Source: Eurosta solidaginis (lineage: Eukaryota > Arthropoda > Insecta > Diptera > Tephritidae). From it: 64,000 nucleotides of DNA. Below the pieces are notes generated by a model. The model was not told the origin of the DNA. It was given only the letters and a program-made list of their open reading frames with translations, and ran no database searches. The stretch is taken from assembly GCF_040869045.1 (NCBI RefSeq), contig NC_090320.1, positions 147,830,941-147,894,940 on the forward strand, read 5' to 3'. Shown here one piece after another: positions 55,191-64,000 of the stretch. How positions within the stretch are numbered: the first letter of the stretch is position 1; every line of letters begins with the position of its first letter. The position numbers were made by a program, and so were the translations under genes.

Positions 55191-55699
55191 TATCAGGAAT
55201 GGAAAGGAGCAATTGGCTGAGGCTAGCCGTCATAATAGATATATGGAATCAATCGCTATGGGGAAGGGACTATTCCTCAAACCGTATAGAAGGGGATATA
55301 GTTTATTTTTCGACCCTATCCAAAAACCGAATAAAAAGCCTACCCAAAAGACCGTTAACATACATAGATTTAATGAAATATTGCAAACATCTTAAACATT
55401 TCAGAGGAATTTTTATGCGAAATTCCCTACCGAATAAACCGAATGCTCAAGAATGTGGAATTCTTAATTTAGACGATGCTAATGGTCCTGGCACTCATTG
55501 GGTAGCATACTATAAAAACAAAAATTATAAAGAATATTTTGATAATTTTGGAAATTTGCAGCCGCCGACTGAACTGATTAATTATCTGAAGCCACCAATA
55601 CATTACAATTATGATCAGAAACAAAAATATAACACAGTAATATGTGGGCAATTATGTTTAAAATTTTTATTTAATAAAAATAAATTATATGAAATATGA
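55187..55699 (+). CDS. Adenovirus-type cysteine protease (Polinton PRO)
   Basis: 170 residues; the ATG overlaps the PLA2 stop (ATGA). Conserved adenain/Ulp1-like features: ECGILNLDDANGPGTHWVAY with the catalytic His near residue 104, EYFDNFG with the Asp/acidic partner near residue 119, and VICGQLCLKFL with the catalytic Cys near residues 151-155. Length is slightly short of adenovirus protease (about 200). In Polintons this enzyme matures capsid proteins. All three catalytic positions are present and the frame is intact, unlike the ATPase and integrase of the same element. Confidence 0.85.
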   Translation: MISGMERSNWLRLAVIIDIWNQSLWGRDYSSNRIEGDIVYFSTLSKNRIKSLPKRPLTYIDLMKYCKHLKHFRGIFMRNSLPNKPNAQECGILNLDDANGPGTHWVAYYKNKNYKEYFDNFGNLQPPTELINYLKPPIHYNYDQKQKYNTVICGQLCLKFLFNKNKLYEI

Positions 55700-55789
55700 A
55701 ATATAAATTGTTTATATTATTCTTAAATATATTACAGTAAAGTACTATTAAACATAATAATTCAAAATTTTTTTATTCTGTATGAAATT

Positions 55790-56075
55790 AAAATAATGGA
55801 GAGTTAAATTTTGAACCAGGTTTAATCAGTTCTATATAAAATGTATTCTTATTTATTGTTTCAATAGATGAATCTTCTAAGGGGTTGTAGGAATTCGGAA
55901 GAAAGAGAACATTATCATCCAGTTCTATCATTAGCTTCTCCCCAAACTTTGTCCTCACTCTTAAGGCTTTTACTATTTTTTATTAATTGGTATATCAATC
56001 GCCTTCAGTAATGGTTTTTGAAATGTTTCGTTTGAAATTGATTTTAAATCCTTAAGAGCTTGATTCATAATGTGG
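55790..56075 (-). pseudogene. C-terminal remnant of an unknown Polinton gene
   Basis: A minus-strand reading of about 60 codons to the TAA at about 55793 includes GEKLMIELDDNVLFLPNSYN. An upstream piece in another frame (ISNETFQKPLLKAIDIPINK, about 55.98-56.05 kb) seems to belong to the same protein, with a break near 55.98 kb. It converges on the protease gene. It may be the tail of a lost capsid gene; there is no direct domain evidence. Confidence 0.5.
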
Positions 56076-56094
56076 AATATGTCTATAATCAGCA

Positions 56095-56330
56095 ACGGTT
56101 GGGGTTGGGGGATTGGGGATTGGGGTTTGTGGTTGGGGGGTTGGGCGGTACTACAAGTGCCCGTCGACTCCTTTTTGTAGACGAGAAAAAAGTGGGTGGG
56201 GGATTAGGGGTTGGCGGGGTTGGGGGGTTAGGGAATTGGGGTTGGGGATTGGGGCTTGGGGTTGGGCGGTACTACAGGTGTCCAACTGCTACTTTTTGCA
56301 GACGAGAAAAAAGGAGGGTGGGTGGGGGGA
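56095..56330. repeat. G-rich minisatellite with a second copy of the repeat edge
   Basis: Tandem ttgggg/attgggg-like units (56095-56145 and 56200-56272) separated by gcggtactacaagtgcccgt and a gacgagaaaaaag segment. That whole block of about 140 bp occurs twice, once as part of the right inverted repeat. The G strand could form quadruplexes. Confidence 0.8.
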
Positions 56331-56594
56331 TTGGGGAGCAGTCGATCGATTAGAAATCTATGGGACTCTTTAAAACGACTCGGGTGAAGTCTAGGACTCA
56401 TCAGAAATATGAGGGGACATTTAAAAATTTGCGGCTCTTTAAAAATGTAGGGCCCCCATTTAACGATCCTCATTTTTTTTTACTGAAAAGATATCCAATT
56501 AATATGCATTGAGACAAGTAGCCCTTATCTAAATGTATGCATATGGATGGGTATGTCTGTGTCGGTATGTATTTTGCAGTTTGTTGATATACAT
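56246..56594. repeat. Polinton right terminal inverted repeat
   Basis: Reverse complement of 50511-50860 with scattered differences. Its outer edge runs directly into the TATA duplication and LTR of the errantivirus. Confidence 0.88.
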
Positions 56595-56597
56595 ATA
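56594..56597 (+). repeat. TATA insertion site of the errantivirus
   Basis: tata between the Polinton repeat and the LTR end; errantiviruses characteristically duplicate a TATA-like tetramer. The partner copy lies beyond the window. Confidence 0.55.
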
Positions 56598-57034
56598 AAT
56601 TATTGTATCCTTTGTTAAGGTTACTAAAAAATCATTTTTTTGGGTCTCAAGACCTTTATTATTATTTATTCACTAATTTAATTATTGGTCGTAAGACCTT
56701 ACTTTGTTACTCACTAATTAAAACTAAACGTTTACAACTAACTGCTTACAACTGACTGCTTACAACTGACTGACTTAAAAATGGTAAATTAGTTCTAAAT
56801 ATAACTTAATTCTACCTGTGCCAGCATTATTTCGTTCGGCGCATGGCGGATGTTGTTCCCAATTCAATTCCGGATGTCGTTCACAATATTTGTGTTTCTG
56901 CTGATAAGGCGTCTGGGCCTTTTCCTGTTTGCTTCAAAATTATTATTAAGTATTTTGAGCCATCAACTTGCGTATTGCTGACCAAGCTCTTTACATTAGC
57001 GTCAGCTCGAATGTTGACTTAGTTGGTGCTAACT
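56598..57034 (-). repeat. Errantivirus 3' LTR, about 437 bp
   Basis: On the minus strand it starts AGTTAGCACCAACTAAG at 57034 after a polypurine tract (57035-57044) and ends CAATAATT at 56598. Inside are three short repeats of gtcagttgtaagca type (56728-56775), an AATAAAG polyadenylation-like signal, and ggtctt inversions. The 5' partner is not in the window, so the boundaries rest on motif and context. Confidence 0.75.
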
Positions 57035-58548
57035 CCTCCACCCCAAAAACGAACGTCCTCGTTTGTTAAGGTAGGGATTTCGGATGCCACAGGTTCCTTG
57101 TTATCGTTTACCTGGATGCTTACTTTGTAGCTTGATAGCTCTTCTGGTTCCTTTGTAAAATGTCTTCTTATTACTGGTGCGAATATGAGTCCTCCTAGGC
57201 AGATTATTATCATGATTGTTAGAGAAAAATTTGTGATTATGGCTGCTTTGTGTTTTGTGCGCAATGAACTTATACGATTTGTGTTATTTATATGAAGTTC
57301 CTTCATCATTTCCAAACTTAGGATTTCTTCTTCTTGCTTTGATGGGACATTTGACTGGAGAATTGCAGGTAGTGGTTTGCTGGTTAGTAGTTCGTTAAAA
57401 GAATATATCTGTTTATTGACACGAACTGTGGAATTATGGTACTGTATTGCGTATGACCCTGTCAGGTTTACTTTTTGGTTGTCGATATCTATAGTGCCGT
57501 TGTATTGATTTAGTAGTATGATGCCAGGAGTGATGCTTTCTACGGTTGGGATGTGCTGGTTATTAACAAAAACGCATTCAGCTGGCTTGCTTCTCAGTAG
57601 AGGTGGGACACAGGTAGTGTTGCTAATGTCTACTATAGCCTTACGGTTACATATTCTTACATTATTATTTTCTTTACATTTAGATTCAATTCCATATACT
57701 ACGTTATTATTACATGTTACAATGTCCTCGTAAGGACTTTATTAATAAATTTTCCTATCTTTATAGGTTTTATCAAAATTGATTCACAAATGTCTTCATT
57801 TGTTATTGGTAATCCTATTATGTAAAATAACACTTTATCGTTTGTTGCAATTTTTACGCTTGCGATTTCTAGTGATTCTTCTATACTACTTAGGGTAAAA
57901 TTGTTTTTTTCATATATTGATTTAATTAACATAATTTCTTCATTTGAAAATATATAGGAGTTGACTATGCCGGCCTTAGCCCAATGTATCACATAGTCTA
58001 TATTAATTATTTCTTCTTTGATAATTTTTAACTTATATTTCATTTCAATAGCAAAATTATGTTGAGTGTGTTCATCCGTTTGTATGGATTTCGCGATTTT
58101 ATTAGAAATTGCTGTAATTTCATTTATTTTATCAAAAATTACTTTATTAATTACCACTTGCTGGTTATTATTTTCAACTATATTATTTATTTCATTTTCT
58201 AAGATGACTTGGTCGTCGTGGTCGAGATTTCCTGCGATCCACTTCCAGATGGTTCCTAGTTCATTAATTGCTCTTTTAAATTTCCTTGGTTTAATTCTAT
58301 TCAAATAATCTTGTATTGATCTTAATTCATTATTGAGAATGGGCAAGAGGGGGTTTCCTTCATTGATTTGTGTCCTAATGGTATGGCTAAGTTCATTTAG
58401 TGTCTTTTGGCATACGTCCAGACCTATTTTATGTATAATTTTGTAAGTTCCTGTTTGAATTTTGGTTTGTCCCGTATTAAATGTTGCAAGTTGAGAGTTG
58501 GAGTAATCTATTATTTTAAAGTCCGCGTACACTAGGTGCACGAGAAGT
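57019..58548 (-). pseudogene. Errantivirus envelope-like gene, split
   Basis: The upstream frame (58541-57717) has a furin-type cleavage site RKFKRA followed by a conserved Trp-rich fusion-proximal segment (IWKWIAG), as in the F-like envelope proteins of errantiviruses. Helical, membrane-distal sequence follows. The downstream frame (ending 57019) has a hydrophobic transmembrane stretch (SLTIMIIICLGGLIFAPVI) and a short cytoplasmic tail whose stop lies inside the LTR. The two parts are in different frames, with the break near 57.72 kb, so this copy does not encode a complete envelope. A splice acceptor (ttctctcttacag, AG at 58549-58550) sits where the env mRNA should begin. Confidence 0.82.
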
Positions 58549-58598
58549 CTGTAAGAGAGAATTTTGAAGGGGGAGTTTCTTATTTTACTAAAATCGTA

Positions 58599-61500
58599 TT
58601 AAGTCTTAATGTTACTCTTATGTACTATTCTTCTTTTTTCAGTAATTACTACACTAGATTTATCTTCTTTCACGATTTCCTTCCTATATCTAGCAGTGAG
58701 TTTTGATCCTATTCTTTTATTAATCCTAACATAAATTATGTCACCAGGAGTGTATGTCTTAATGGGTTTCCGTGTTTTATTATGGATTTCTAAATCCTTT
58801 TCTTGTCTTTTCCGAAGGGTTTCTATGTTTTCTCGCCTTGAATTCTCGTATTGTTCTGGGTCTATCGAGACTCGTCTACCGAAAAATGTTTCTATAGGTC
58901 GTTTTCCTGTTGCAGAGTGTATGGAGTAATTATATTCATATGTGCATCTATCTAATAGTTCTTGAAATGAACGATGGGTGCGTTCTGTTTGGAGGCAGCG
59001 CATAATTTCCGATAAGGTGGAATGAAACCTTTCCACTTGACCATTAACTGTGCTTGTGTATGGGGGTGTTTTAAAGATTTTAATTCCAAGTGGATCTTCT
59101 ACCATGAATTGTATGGATAGTGAGTTTAGGGACTTTTCATTGTCGATAACTATTGTCTTAGGTACACCAAATGCGAAGAGTATTTGTCGCAAAGGTTCTC
59201 TGATATCTTCTATTGCCTTTGACTGTATTATTCTTACCTGGGCATATTTAGAAAATTTATCTACTGCTGTTAGTACCAGGCGTTTCTCCGTATTATAGAT
59301 ATCTATGTGAACTATTTCACCAGGGTACTGTGGAATTGGGGTTTTAAGTAGATGTGGTTTATTAGGGTGACGGTCATATTTATTTTCTTTACAAACTTTG
59401 CACTGTTTAATTATATTTTCTATTCTTGCTGTCATTTTTGGGAAGTAATATTTTTGTATTAGTTGTTTTTTGTTTTCATCCCTGTTTCTATGTGCTCGTG
59501 TGTGTTCTTTTAATATTTCCTCATTTTGAACATCCTCGTTTACTAAATCTTGTACTTTTGTTTGGGTATAGCGAATTTTGTAATTGGAAAAATGAAGGGG
59601 ATAGATTTCCTGAATTTTTCCTATTATTTCTTCAGAGGTAAATAAGCCGTTTATTACTGAAGGATTTAGGTAACGTTTTGGTAGTGCTGTTAAATCGTCG
59701 GTTGAAAGGTCGGGTTTACAAATTAAGTGTCTATGATAGGTCGGGAATGGTATTTTAAACTGATAGCTGTCTTCATCTCCTAGCGAGATCCAAATTTGGT
59801 TTTTGAAGGCATTTATGGGTCCTTCTACTGCTGGGATTAGGTTGTGCGATGAACTGTCGTCTGAGTGCGTCGCGACTGATAAAGAATTTAACTCAAATGG
59901 CCTTGATAATGTATCTGCAACTACATTAGCCTTTCCTGGTTTATATTGTATTTCGTAGTTATATTCCTCTAGTATTGCTTTCCATCGTTTCAATTTAGAG
60001 TTAGTGTTCTTATTGCTTAAGGCATAGGTGAGTGGCTGATGGTCAGTGTGTATAATAACTTTCGCTGTGCCGTATAGGTAATTTCTGAAGGAATTTAAAG
60101 CCCAAATTATTGCAAGCATTTCCTTTTCATTTACTGCATAATTTTCTTCAGCTTTGTTTAATGTTCTTGAAATAAATGTGATCGGTTTGCCATTCTGTTC
60201 CAAAACTGCGCCTATGGCATATTGTGAGGCATCTGTAGTTAAGTGGAAACCTTTACTGTAATCGGGGTATTGTAGGATAACATCTTTGGATGTGAGGGTG
60301 GCTTTAATTTTATTGAATGCTTCTTTTGCTTTTTCATTCAAATTTATTAGAATTTTCCTTGAACTGCTTTTAGACATTCTTCCTTCCTCTCCTCGAAGTA
60401 GGGATGTCAGTGGTTTTGCTAATTTCGCATAATCTTGGATGAATCTTCTATAATATCCGGATAAACCCAAGAATGAGCGTAAGTCTTTAATTGTTTTGGG
60501 GTAGGGGAAATCTGTTATTGATTGTACTTTGGCTGGGTTTGTAGAGATTCCGTCGGAAGAGACGACAAATCCCAGGAATTCCACTTTCTTTTTGAAAAAG
60601 TCGCATTTGTCAATCTGGACTTTCATGTTTGCCTTGTTCAGAGTTTCGAAATTTGTGTCGATATGTTCAGCGTGCGTTTTTTCGTCCTCGCTAAATATAA
60701 TTATATCGTCTATGTATACATAGCAAATTCTACCTATGTGTTCCCTAAGTATGTCGTCCAGTGTCCGTTGAAAGATGGCAGGGGCGTTCTTTAAGCCAAA
60801 AGGAAGTCTCGTGAACTCGTATTTTCCGTTGTTCACTGAAAAAGCTGTTTTTTCCACGTCAGATTCCTTAAGAGGAATTTGATGGAAACCGCTTTTTAAG
60901 TCAATCACTGAGAAAATTCGATTCTTTCCTAATTGGGAAAGTGCCTCGTTTATCGCGGGTATTGGGTACCTATCTGCGATTGTTACTTGATTAAGTTTCC
61001 TGTAATCAATGACCATTCGAAATTTTTTTTCCACTGAGGCATCGTCCTTTTTAGGCACGACCCAGACGGGTGAGTTGTATGGGGATCTTGATTTGCGTAT
61101 TATTCCGTCCTCTAGCAGTTTGTTTACCTGAGTTTCAACTTCCTGCTTAAGGCTCATGGGATATGGGTATGATTTTGAGTATATTGGTGTGTCAGAATTT
61201 GTGCGAATTTCGGCAACTACTTTTGTTGTATAAGTTAATTTTTCGTTTGGCTCTGAAAATAAATTACGGTGTTTCTGTGCTAATTGTCTAATTTCGTTTT
61301 TTTCTTCCGTGGTCATGTGTTGGTCCCGAATTTGTATTGTGTTAACATTTTGTACACTGTATTGTCTTAAAAAGATTTTTTTTATGTTTGCTATAACCAT
61401 AAAATTTTCTTTTGTATGTATGACCGCTGAGAGTTCCTTTAGGCTGTCATTGCCTAGTATTGCATGAAAGGTTTTGAGAGTGGGTAGCAAGAAGAATTTA

Positions 61501-61655
61501 AGCTTATAGTTTTCTAAGTTGAAGAGGTTGAGATAAGTGTGATGGGTAATTTTGATTTTTCCCCCGACAGAATTTGCAAAAAAGGGGTTGTCGTTTTCTA
61601 TTGATTTTGTTACTAAGCTGGACTGGATATAATTTTTGTTAGATCCAGTGTCCAC
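58599..61655 (-). CDS. Errantivirus pol polyprotein (PR-RT-RH-IN)
   Basis: A 1018-codon frame, uninterrupted. Protease DTG at residues 2-4 (the frame is open slightly upstream, to 61.70 kb). RT: VIDYRKLNQ near 216, and YIDDIIIFS with the YxDD at 314-317. RNase H: TTDASQYAIGAVL near 473 and HTDHQPLTY near 536. Integrase: a zinc finger ending QCKVCKENK near 751, and catalytic residues in HIDIYN (785), VIDNEKS (838) and GQVERFHST (875). The pol frame begins just after the gag stop in another frame, without real overlap. The protein would copy and insert the element. All catalytic residues are visible. Confidence 0.95.
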   Translation of the reverse strand: MDTGSNKNYIQSSLVTKSIENDNPFFANSVGGKIKITHHTYLNLFNLENYKLKFFLLPTLKTFHAILGNDSLKELSAVIHTKENFMVIANIKKIFLRQYSVQNVNTIQIRDQHMTTEEKNEIRQLAQKHRNLFSEPNEKLTYTTKVVAEIRTNSDTPIYSKSYPYPMSLKQEVETQVNKLLEDGIIRKSRSPYNSPVWVVPKKDDASVEKKFRMVIDYRKLNQVTIADRYPIPAINEALSQLGKNRIFSVIDLKSGFHQIPLKESDVEKTAFSVNNGKYEFTRLPFGLKNAPAIFQRTLDDILREHIGRICYVYIDDIIIFSEDEKTHAEHIDTNFETLNKANMKVQIDKCDFFKKKVEFLGFVVSSDGISTNPAKVQSITDFPYPKTIKDLRSFLGLSGYYRRFIQDYAKLAKPLTSLLRGEEGRMSKSSSRKILINLNEKAKEAFNKIKATLTSKDVILQYPDYSKGFHLTTDASQYAIGAVLEQNGKPITFISRTLNKAEENYAVNEKEMLAIIWALNSFRNYLYGTAKVIIHTDHQPLTYALSNKNTNSKLKRWKAILEEYNYEIQYKPGKANVVADTLSRPFELNSLSVATHSDDSSSHNLIPAVEGPINAFKNQIWISLGDEDSYQFKIPFPTYHRHLICKPDLSTDDLTALPKRYLNPSVINGLFTSEEIIGKIQEIYPLHFSNYKIRYTQTKVQDLVNEDVQNEEILKEHTRAHRNRDENKKQLIQKYYFPKMTARIENIIKQCKVCKENKYDRHPNKPHLLKTPIPQYPGEIVHIDIYNTEKRLVLTAVDKFSKYAQVRIIQSKAIEDIREPLRQILFAFGVPKTIVIDNEKSLNSLSIQFMVEDPLGIKIFKTPPYTSTVNGQVERFHSTLSEIMRCLQTERTHRSFQELLDRCTYEYNYSIHSATGKRPIETFFGRRVSIDPEQYENSRRENIETLRKRQEKDLEIHNKTRKPIKTYTPGDIIYVRINKRIGSKLTARYRKEIVKEDKSSVVITEKRRIVHKSNIKT

Positions 61656-61717
61656 TAAAATGTTTAAAATTTCGCCGCTCTTCGTCCTGCATCTAAAGTA
61701 GGGTTACGAAGAGCTGT

Positions 61718-63154
61718 TCAATCTAAAAAATGTACATCACTCAGATCCTGCGGTTCTTCCTTTTCGTTGTTAAAGGTTGTGTTCTGATTGTGGTCGTTTA
61801 GATCTTCGTAGTATTGGTCTTGGTAGTATTGGTCATGGTAGTGTTGGTTATGGTAGTGTTGGCTATCCGTCGCTCCGTCGGTGTTTATGTGAAAGTTCCT
61901 TTGAACTTTGATAGGGGGATGGTTTATCATTGATGTATTAGGTGGCCGTTTGCCCATTTCTTGAGCTTTAGGGCGGTTCATATAATTTACCGCTCTTGTC
62001 CTGACGCTTTCGTCTACGTCCATGGGTTGAGGTGGGTTAGGTGGTCTTGGAGGAGCGTGGTGTTGTTGGTTAAAAGGGTTTTGTGGTTGGTATCTATTTA
62101 CCTGGTTTGGGTTTTGGCTGGCGTATAGCTGATAGTTGGGAGGATTCAAATTTTGTTGATGATAGTTTTGTGGAATGGGATTTGATATGGGTTGAGGTAG
62201 GTGTGCTAGTTCGGGATAAAACCTTGACTGTGGTTGGAGTTGTTGGTAAGATTGCGGCTGGGGGTATTTTACCGTGAAGGGCTGCTGTCGTGGATTCGGA
62301 GAATTAAAGCTTTGTTGAAGGGAGTTAGACATCTGGTTGTTCGCGTGGTATGCCCTGAAGTTTTGGTTTTCGAGCTTCAGGCAAAGGTGTAAGGCTTCTG
62401 GCAAACTATTTGGTTCCTTTATGCCAAGTAACCTGGGGAGATCAACCGAAAGTCCTCTGACGAAGGTGTCGAGGGCCTTAGCTCGGTATTTCTCAGTTAA
62501 CAGGTGAACTGCTTCTTCACCTATCTCCATACAGCCTATTTTATTTAAAAGCAGTGATAGGTGTCCGTATACCTTCTGGTAGAACTCATTAATGGACATT
62601 CGTCCTTGTATGAGACATGTCATTTGGTACTCTAAAGTGCCTATGTCTCGTTTGTCGGCGTAGTGGGTACTTAGACAGCGGGAAATTGCTGTCCAATCTA
62701 AAGGGGCGTTGTACGATTCTAAAGCTATGTCTGCCTTTCCAATTATCTTATTCCTAATAACATTCAAAATGCCGAAATATCTAGGTGTGCCCTTTGAGGG
62801 TTCATAAATTCTCAAAATTCTTTCAACACTCTTTTTCCAGGAGCTAAACTCTGAGGCATTTCCTGAGAATTCTCTTAATGAACGTACAACATCTGGAATC
62901 TTATCCATTTCACTCATATTATTTTGGAATTGGGCGTCTATAGTTTGATCAGTTATGATAGGATTTGTTGTGTTGTTAAGGACACTCTGTACTATATTAG
63001 GCACGCTTGCCTCTATGGCTAGGGATATCATGCTTTTTATCATATTGGCCAAGTCTGGTGAAATTTGGTTATTAGCGCTTGGCGGTGCTGGTGGTGCAGC
63101 AGGAGGGTTAGCTCCAAGCATTGAGTGTCTAATCAAATTGTTTGGGTTTGACAT
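61718..63154 (-). CDS. Errantivirus gag
   Basis: 478 residues from an ATG at 63154. A proline/alanine-rich N-terminus is followed by the capsid region (VVRSLREFSGNASEFSSWKK near residue 87; LIQGRMSINEFYQKVYGHLS near 185; VRGLSVDLPRLLG near 240). The C-terminal half is rich in Gln, Pro, Asn and Tyr and has no CCHC knuckle. The sequence alone gives no nucleic-acid-binding motif, but the C-terminal repeats of HxHNQHYHDQ type are unusual. It forms the particle core. Uninterrupted. Confidence 0.92.
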   Translation of the reverse strand: MSNPNNLIRHSMLGANPPAAPPAPPSANNQISPDLANMIKSMISLAIEASVPNIVQSVLNNTTNPIITDQTIDAQFQNNMSEMDKIPDVVRSLREFSGNASEFSSWKKSVERILRIYEPSKGTPRYFGILNVIRNKIIGKADIALESYNAPLDWTAISRCLSTHYADKRDIGTLEYQMTCLIQGRMSINEFYQKVYGHLSLLLNKIGCMEIGEEAVHLLTEKYRAKALDTFVRGLSVDLPRLLGIKEPNSLPEALHLCLKLENQNFRAYHANNQMSNSLQQSFNSPNPRQQPFTVKYPQPQSYQQLQPQSRFYPELAHLPQPISNPIPQNYHQQNLNPPNYQLYASQNPNQVNRYQPQNPFNQQHHAPPRPPNPPQPMDVDESVRTRAVNYMNRPKAQEMGKRPPNTSMINHPPIKVQRNFHINTDGATDSQHYHNQHYHDQYYQDQYYEDLNDHNQNTTFNNEKEEPQDLSDVHFLD

Positions 63155-64000
63155 TGTAAGGAATTTTTGATTTTTTTCTTTCGGTAAGGGATTTGATTTT
63201 CTGGACTTCTTAAATCACAAAAAAAAATTACGATTGTCTTGAAAAGGATTTTCCTAAATTTTTTCTTTTTTTTTTTTTTTTTTTTTTATTTCCGCACTTT
63301 CACTTTTAAAATGAAATATCTAAGTTATTAAATTCTAAATTATTTAAATTTTTGAGTGACTTCCACAATAAGTATTCGAATTTCGTAATTGTAATTTTTA
63401 TGTAGTAATTTACTTCTCTTATTTTTTATAATTTTTAATTCCTATAAATCTTTTTGAAATTTACTTATTTTTGAATATTTTTCTTTTTCCTTAAAAAAAA
63501 AATTTTTTTCGCCCATTACTTTCTAAATTTTTCAAATATGCGTTTTTAAGATGAAATTTCAAAATTTAGTAGATTTGAATTTTTTGTTTTAAATATTTTT
63601 CTTAAATATATAAATATTTTCTTACATAAATTTCAGCTCCATCTCGATAAGTGTGTATTCTTCCCTTTTCCTGGCGGTACTCGTGGTACACTGGCTTATA
63701 CCTTGTTGCTGGGGGTGGCTCCTTGGCTGGTATCGTTGGGGCGTCCGGGGAGTTTGTAAGTTTTCACTACCCCTTTCACACCTCTTCTTATAGGTATCGT
63801 TTAGTAATACAAACTGGAATAGTTTTTTCTTTCGTAGCACTTTATTATTTGTGGTACTTATTGAAAGTTTTTTTCTACCGGTTTTCTTTCTATTGTGGCA
63901 CTTTTTGTATTGTGGCACTTTTTTTGAAAGTTAGTGCTATACTGGTGGCACTTTTGGAATTTTTTGATAACAGTTTCCTTCGCGGCACTTTATTAAGCTT
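63155..64000 (-). other. Errantivirus leader, incomplete
   Basis: AT-rich with a T run at about 63265-63288. A block of gtggcactttttg-like direct repeats lies at 63.84-63.98 kb. No copy of the 3' LTR sequence occurs here, so the primer-binding site and 5' LTR must lie past 64000 or be lost. Confidence 0.55.

Larger units (their letters stand above)
50511..56594. mobile_element. Compact Polinton/Maverick (adintovirus-like) derivative
   Basis: 6.1 kb between 350-bp terminal inverted repeats. It encodes a retroviral-type integrase and an FtsK/A32-type packaging ATPase on the minus strand, and a PLA2-like protein and adenovirus-type protease on the plus strand, meeting at a 90-bp divergent promoter region. 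Polintons are usually 15-20 kb and carry a protein-primed DNA polymerase B and capsid genes. None of these is recognisable, so this is a deletion derivative or a non-autonomous relative. Confidence 0.85.
56598..64000 (-). mobile_element. Errantivirus (env-bearing Gypsy element), 5' end outside window
   Basis: A minus-strand insect endogenous retrovirus: leader (from beyond 64000), gag, pol, env, 3' LTR. Gag and pol are uninterrupted; env is split by a frameshift. It inserted at the outer edge of the Polinton inverted repeat, so it is younger than that element. Confidence 0.88.

Noticed and set aside
56060..56373. Glycine-rich ORFs at the Polinton right repeat
   Set aside because: They are translations of the G-rich minisatellite in the inverted repeat.

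Overview
The window is repeat-dominated DNA from an insect, most likely a fly, and a tephritid fruit fly or close relative is my best guess. The grounds are AT-rich intergenic sequence, short introns (66, 83 and 138 bp), insect errantivirus-type LTR elements that insert at TATA, BEL/Pao and LOA-like retroelements, a tRNA-derived SINE, and Helentron-like satellite DNA. I found no convincing conserved host gene. The only gene-like locus that may not be a plain transposon protein is a small zeste-type Myb/SANT gene with three exons at 32.66-33.54 kb, and it carries a frameshift.

Layout. 0-1.1 kb: a foldback MITE and a short tandem duplication. 1.1-3.9 kb: a decayed minus-strand Gypsy element. 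3.99-10.63 kb: a Penelope-like element (PLE1) inserted as one unit with a 12-bp target duplication. It has a 5'-truncated minus copy head-to-head with a plus-strand tandem (partial copy plus full copy), and each pseudo-LTR carries a hammerhead ribozyme. 10.67-11.57 kb: a hAT transposase tail and a SINE. 11.57-13.97 kb: a 430-bp tRNA-like tandem repeat, interrupted by a second, unrelated Penelope-like insertion (PLE2) that is an almost perfect 1.36-kb palindrome with a hammerhead in each arm. 13.97-20.4 kb: a satellite array ending in a Helentron-like hairpin, with a LINE fragment embedded in it. 20.69-26.23 kb: a nearly full-length but broken LOA-type LINE on the minus strand.

27.0-28.2 kb: a BEL/Pao gag remnant. 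28-32 kb: mostly unassigned, with a foldback, local duplications and a probable solo LTR. 32.4-33.6 kb: the zeste-like gene with hairpin-rich upstream DNA. 35.61-39.22 kb: a complete-ended DNA transposon (8-bp target duplication, subterminal repeats, broken transposase) whose superfamily I cannot name with certainty. 40.0-43.9 kb: BEL/Pao pol remnants split by a 238-bp TA-flanked MITE. 44.24-49.89 kb: an env-less Gypsy element with 164-bp LTRs that differ at only three positions. 49.90-50.50 kb: a 603-bp MITE.

50.51-56.59 kb: a compact Polinton/Maverick (adintovirus-like) derivative with 350-bp terminal inverted repeats. Integrase and packaging ATPase genes lie on the minus strand. A phospholipase-A2-like protein and an adenovirus-type protease lie on the plus strand. 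The last two are open and keep their catalytic residues; the ATPase and integrase are broken; no DNA polymerase B or major capsid gene is visible. 56.60-64 kb: a minus-strand errantivirus with intact gag and pol, a split env and a 3' LTR that sits in the outer edge of the Polinton repeat; its 5' LTR is outside the window.

The most unusual signals are the PLE hammerheads, including an open frame whose first AUG is inside the ribozyme core; the same inverted architecture with 11-12 bp filler in two unrelated PLE families; and the trimmed Polinton with its surviving PLA2-protease pair.
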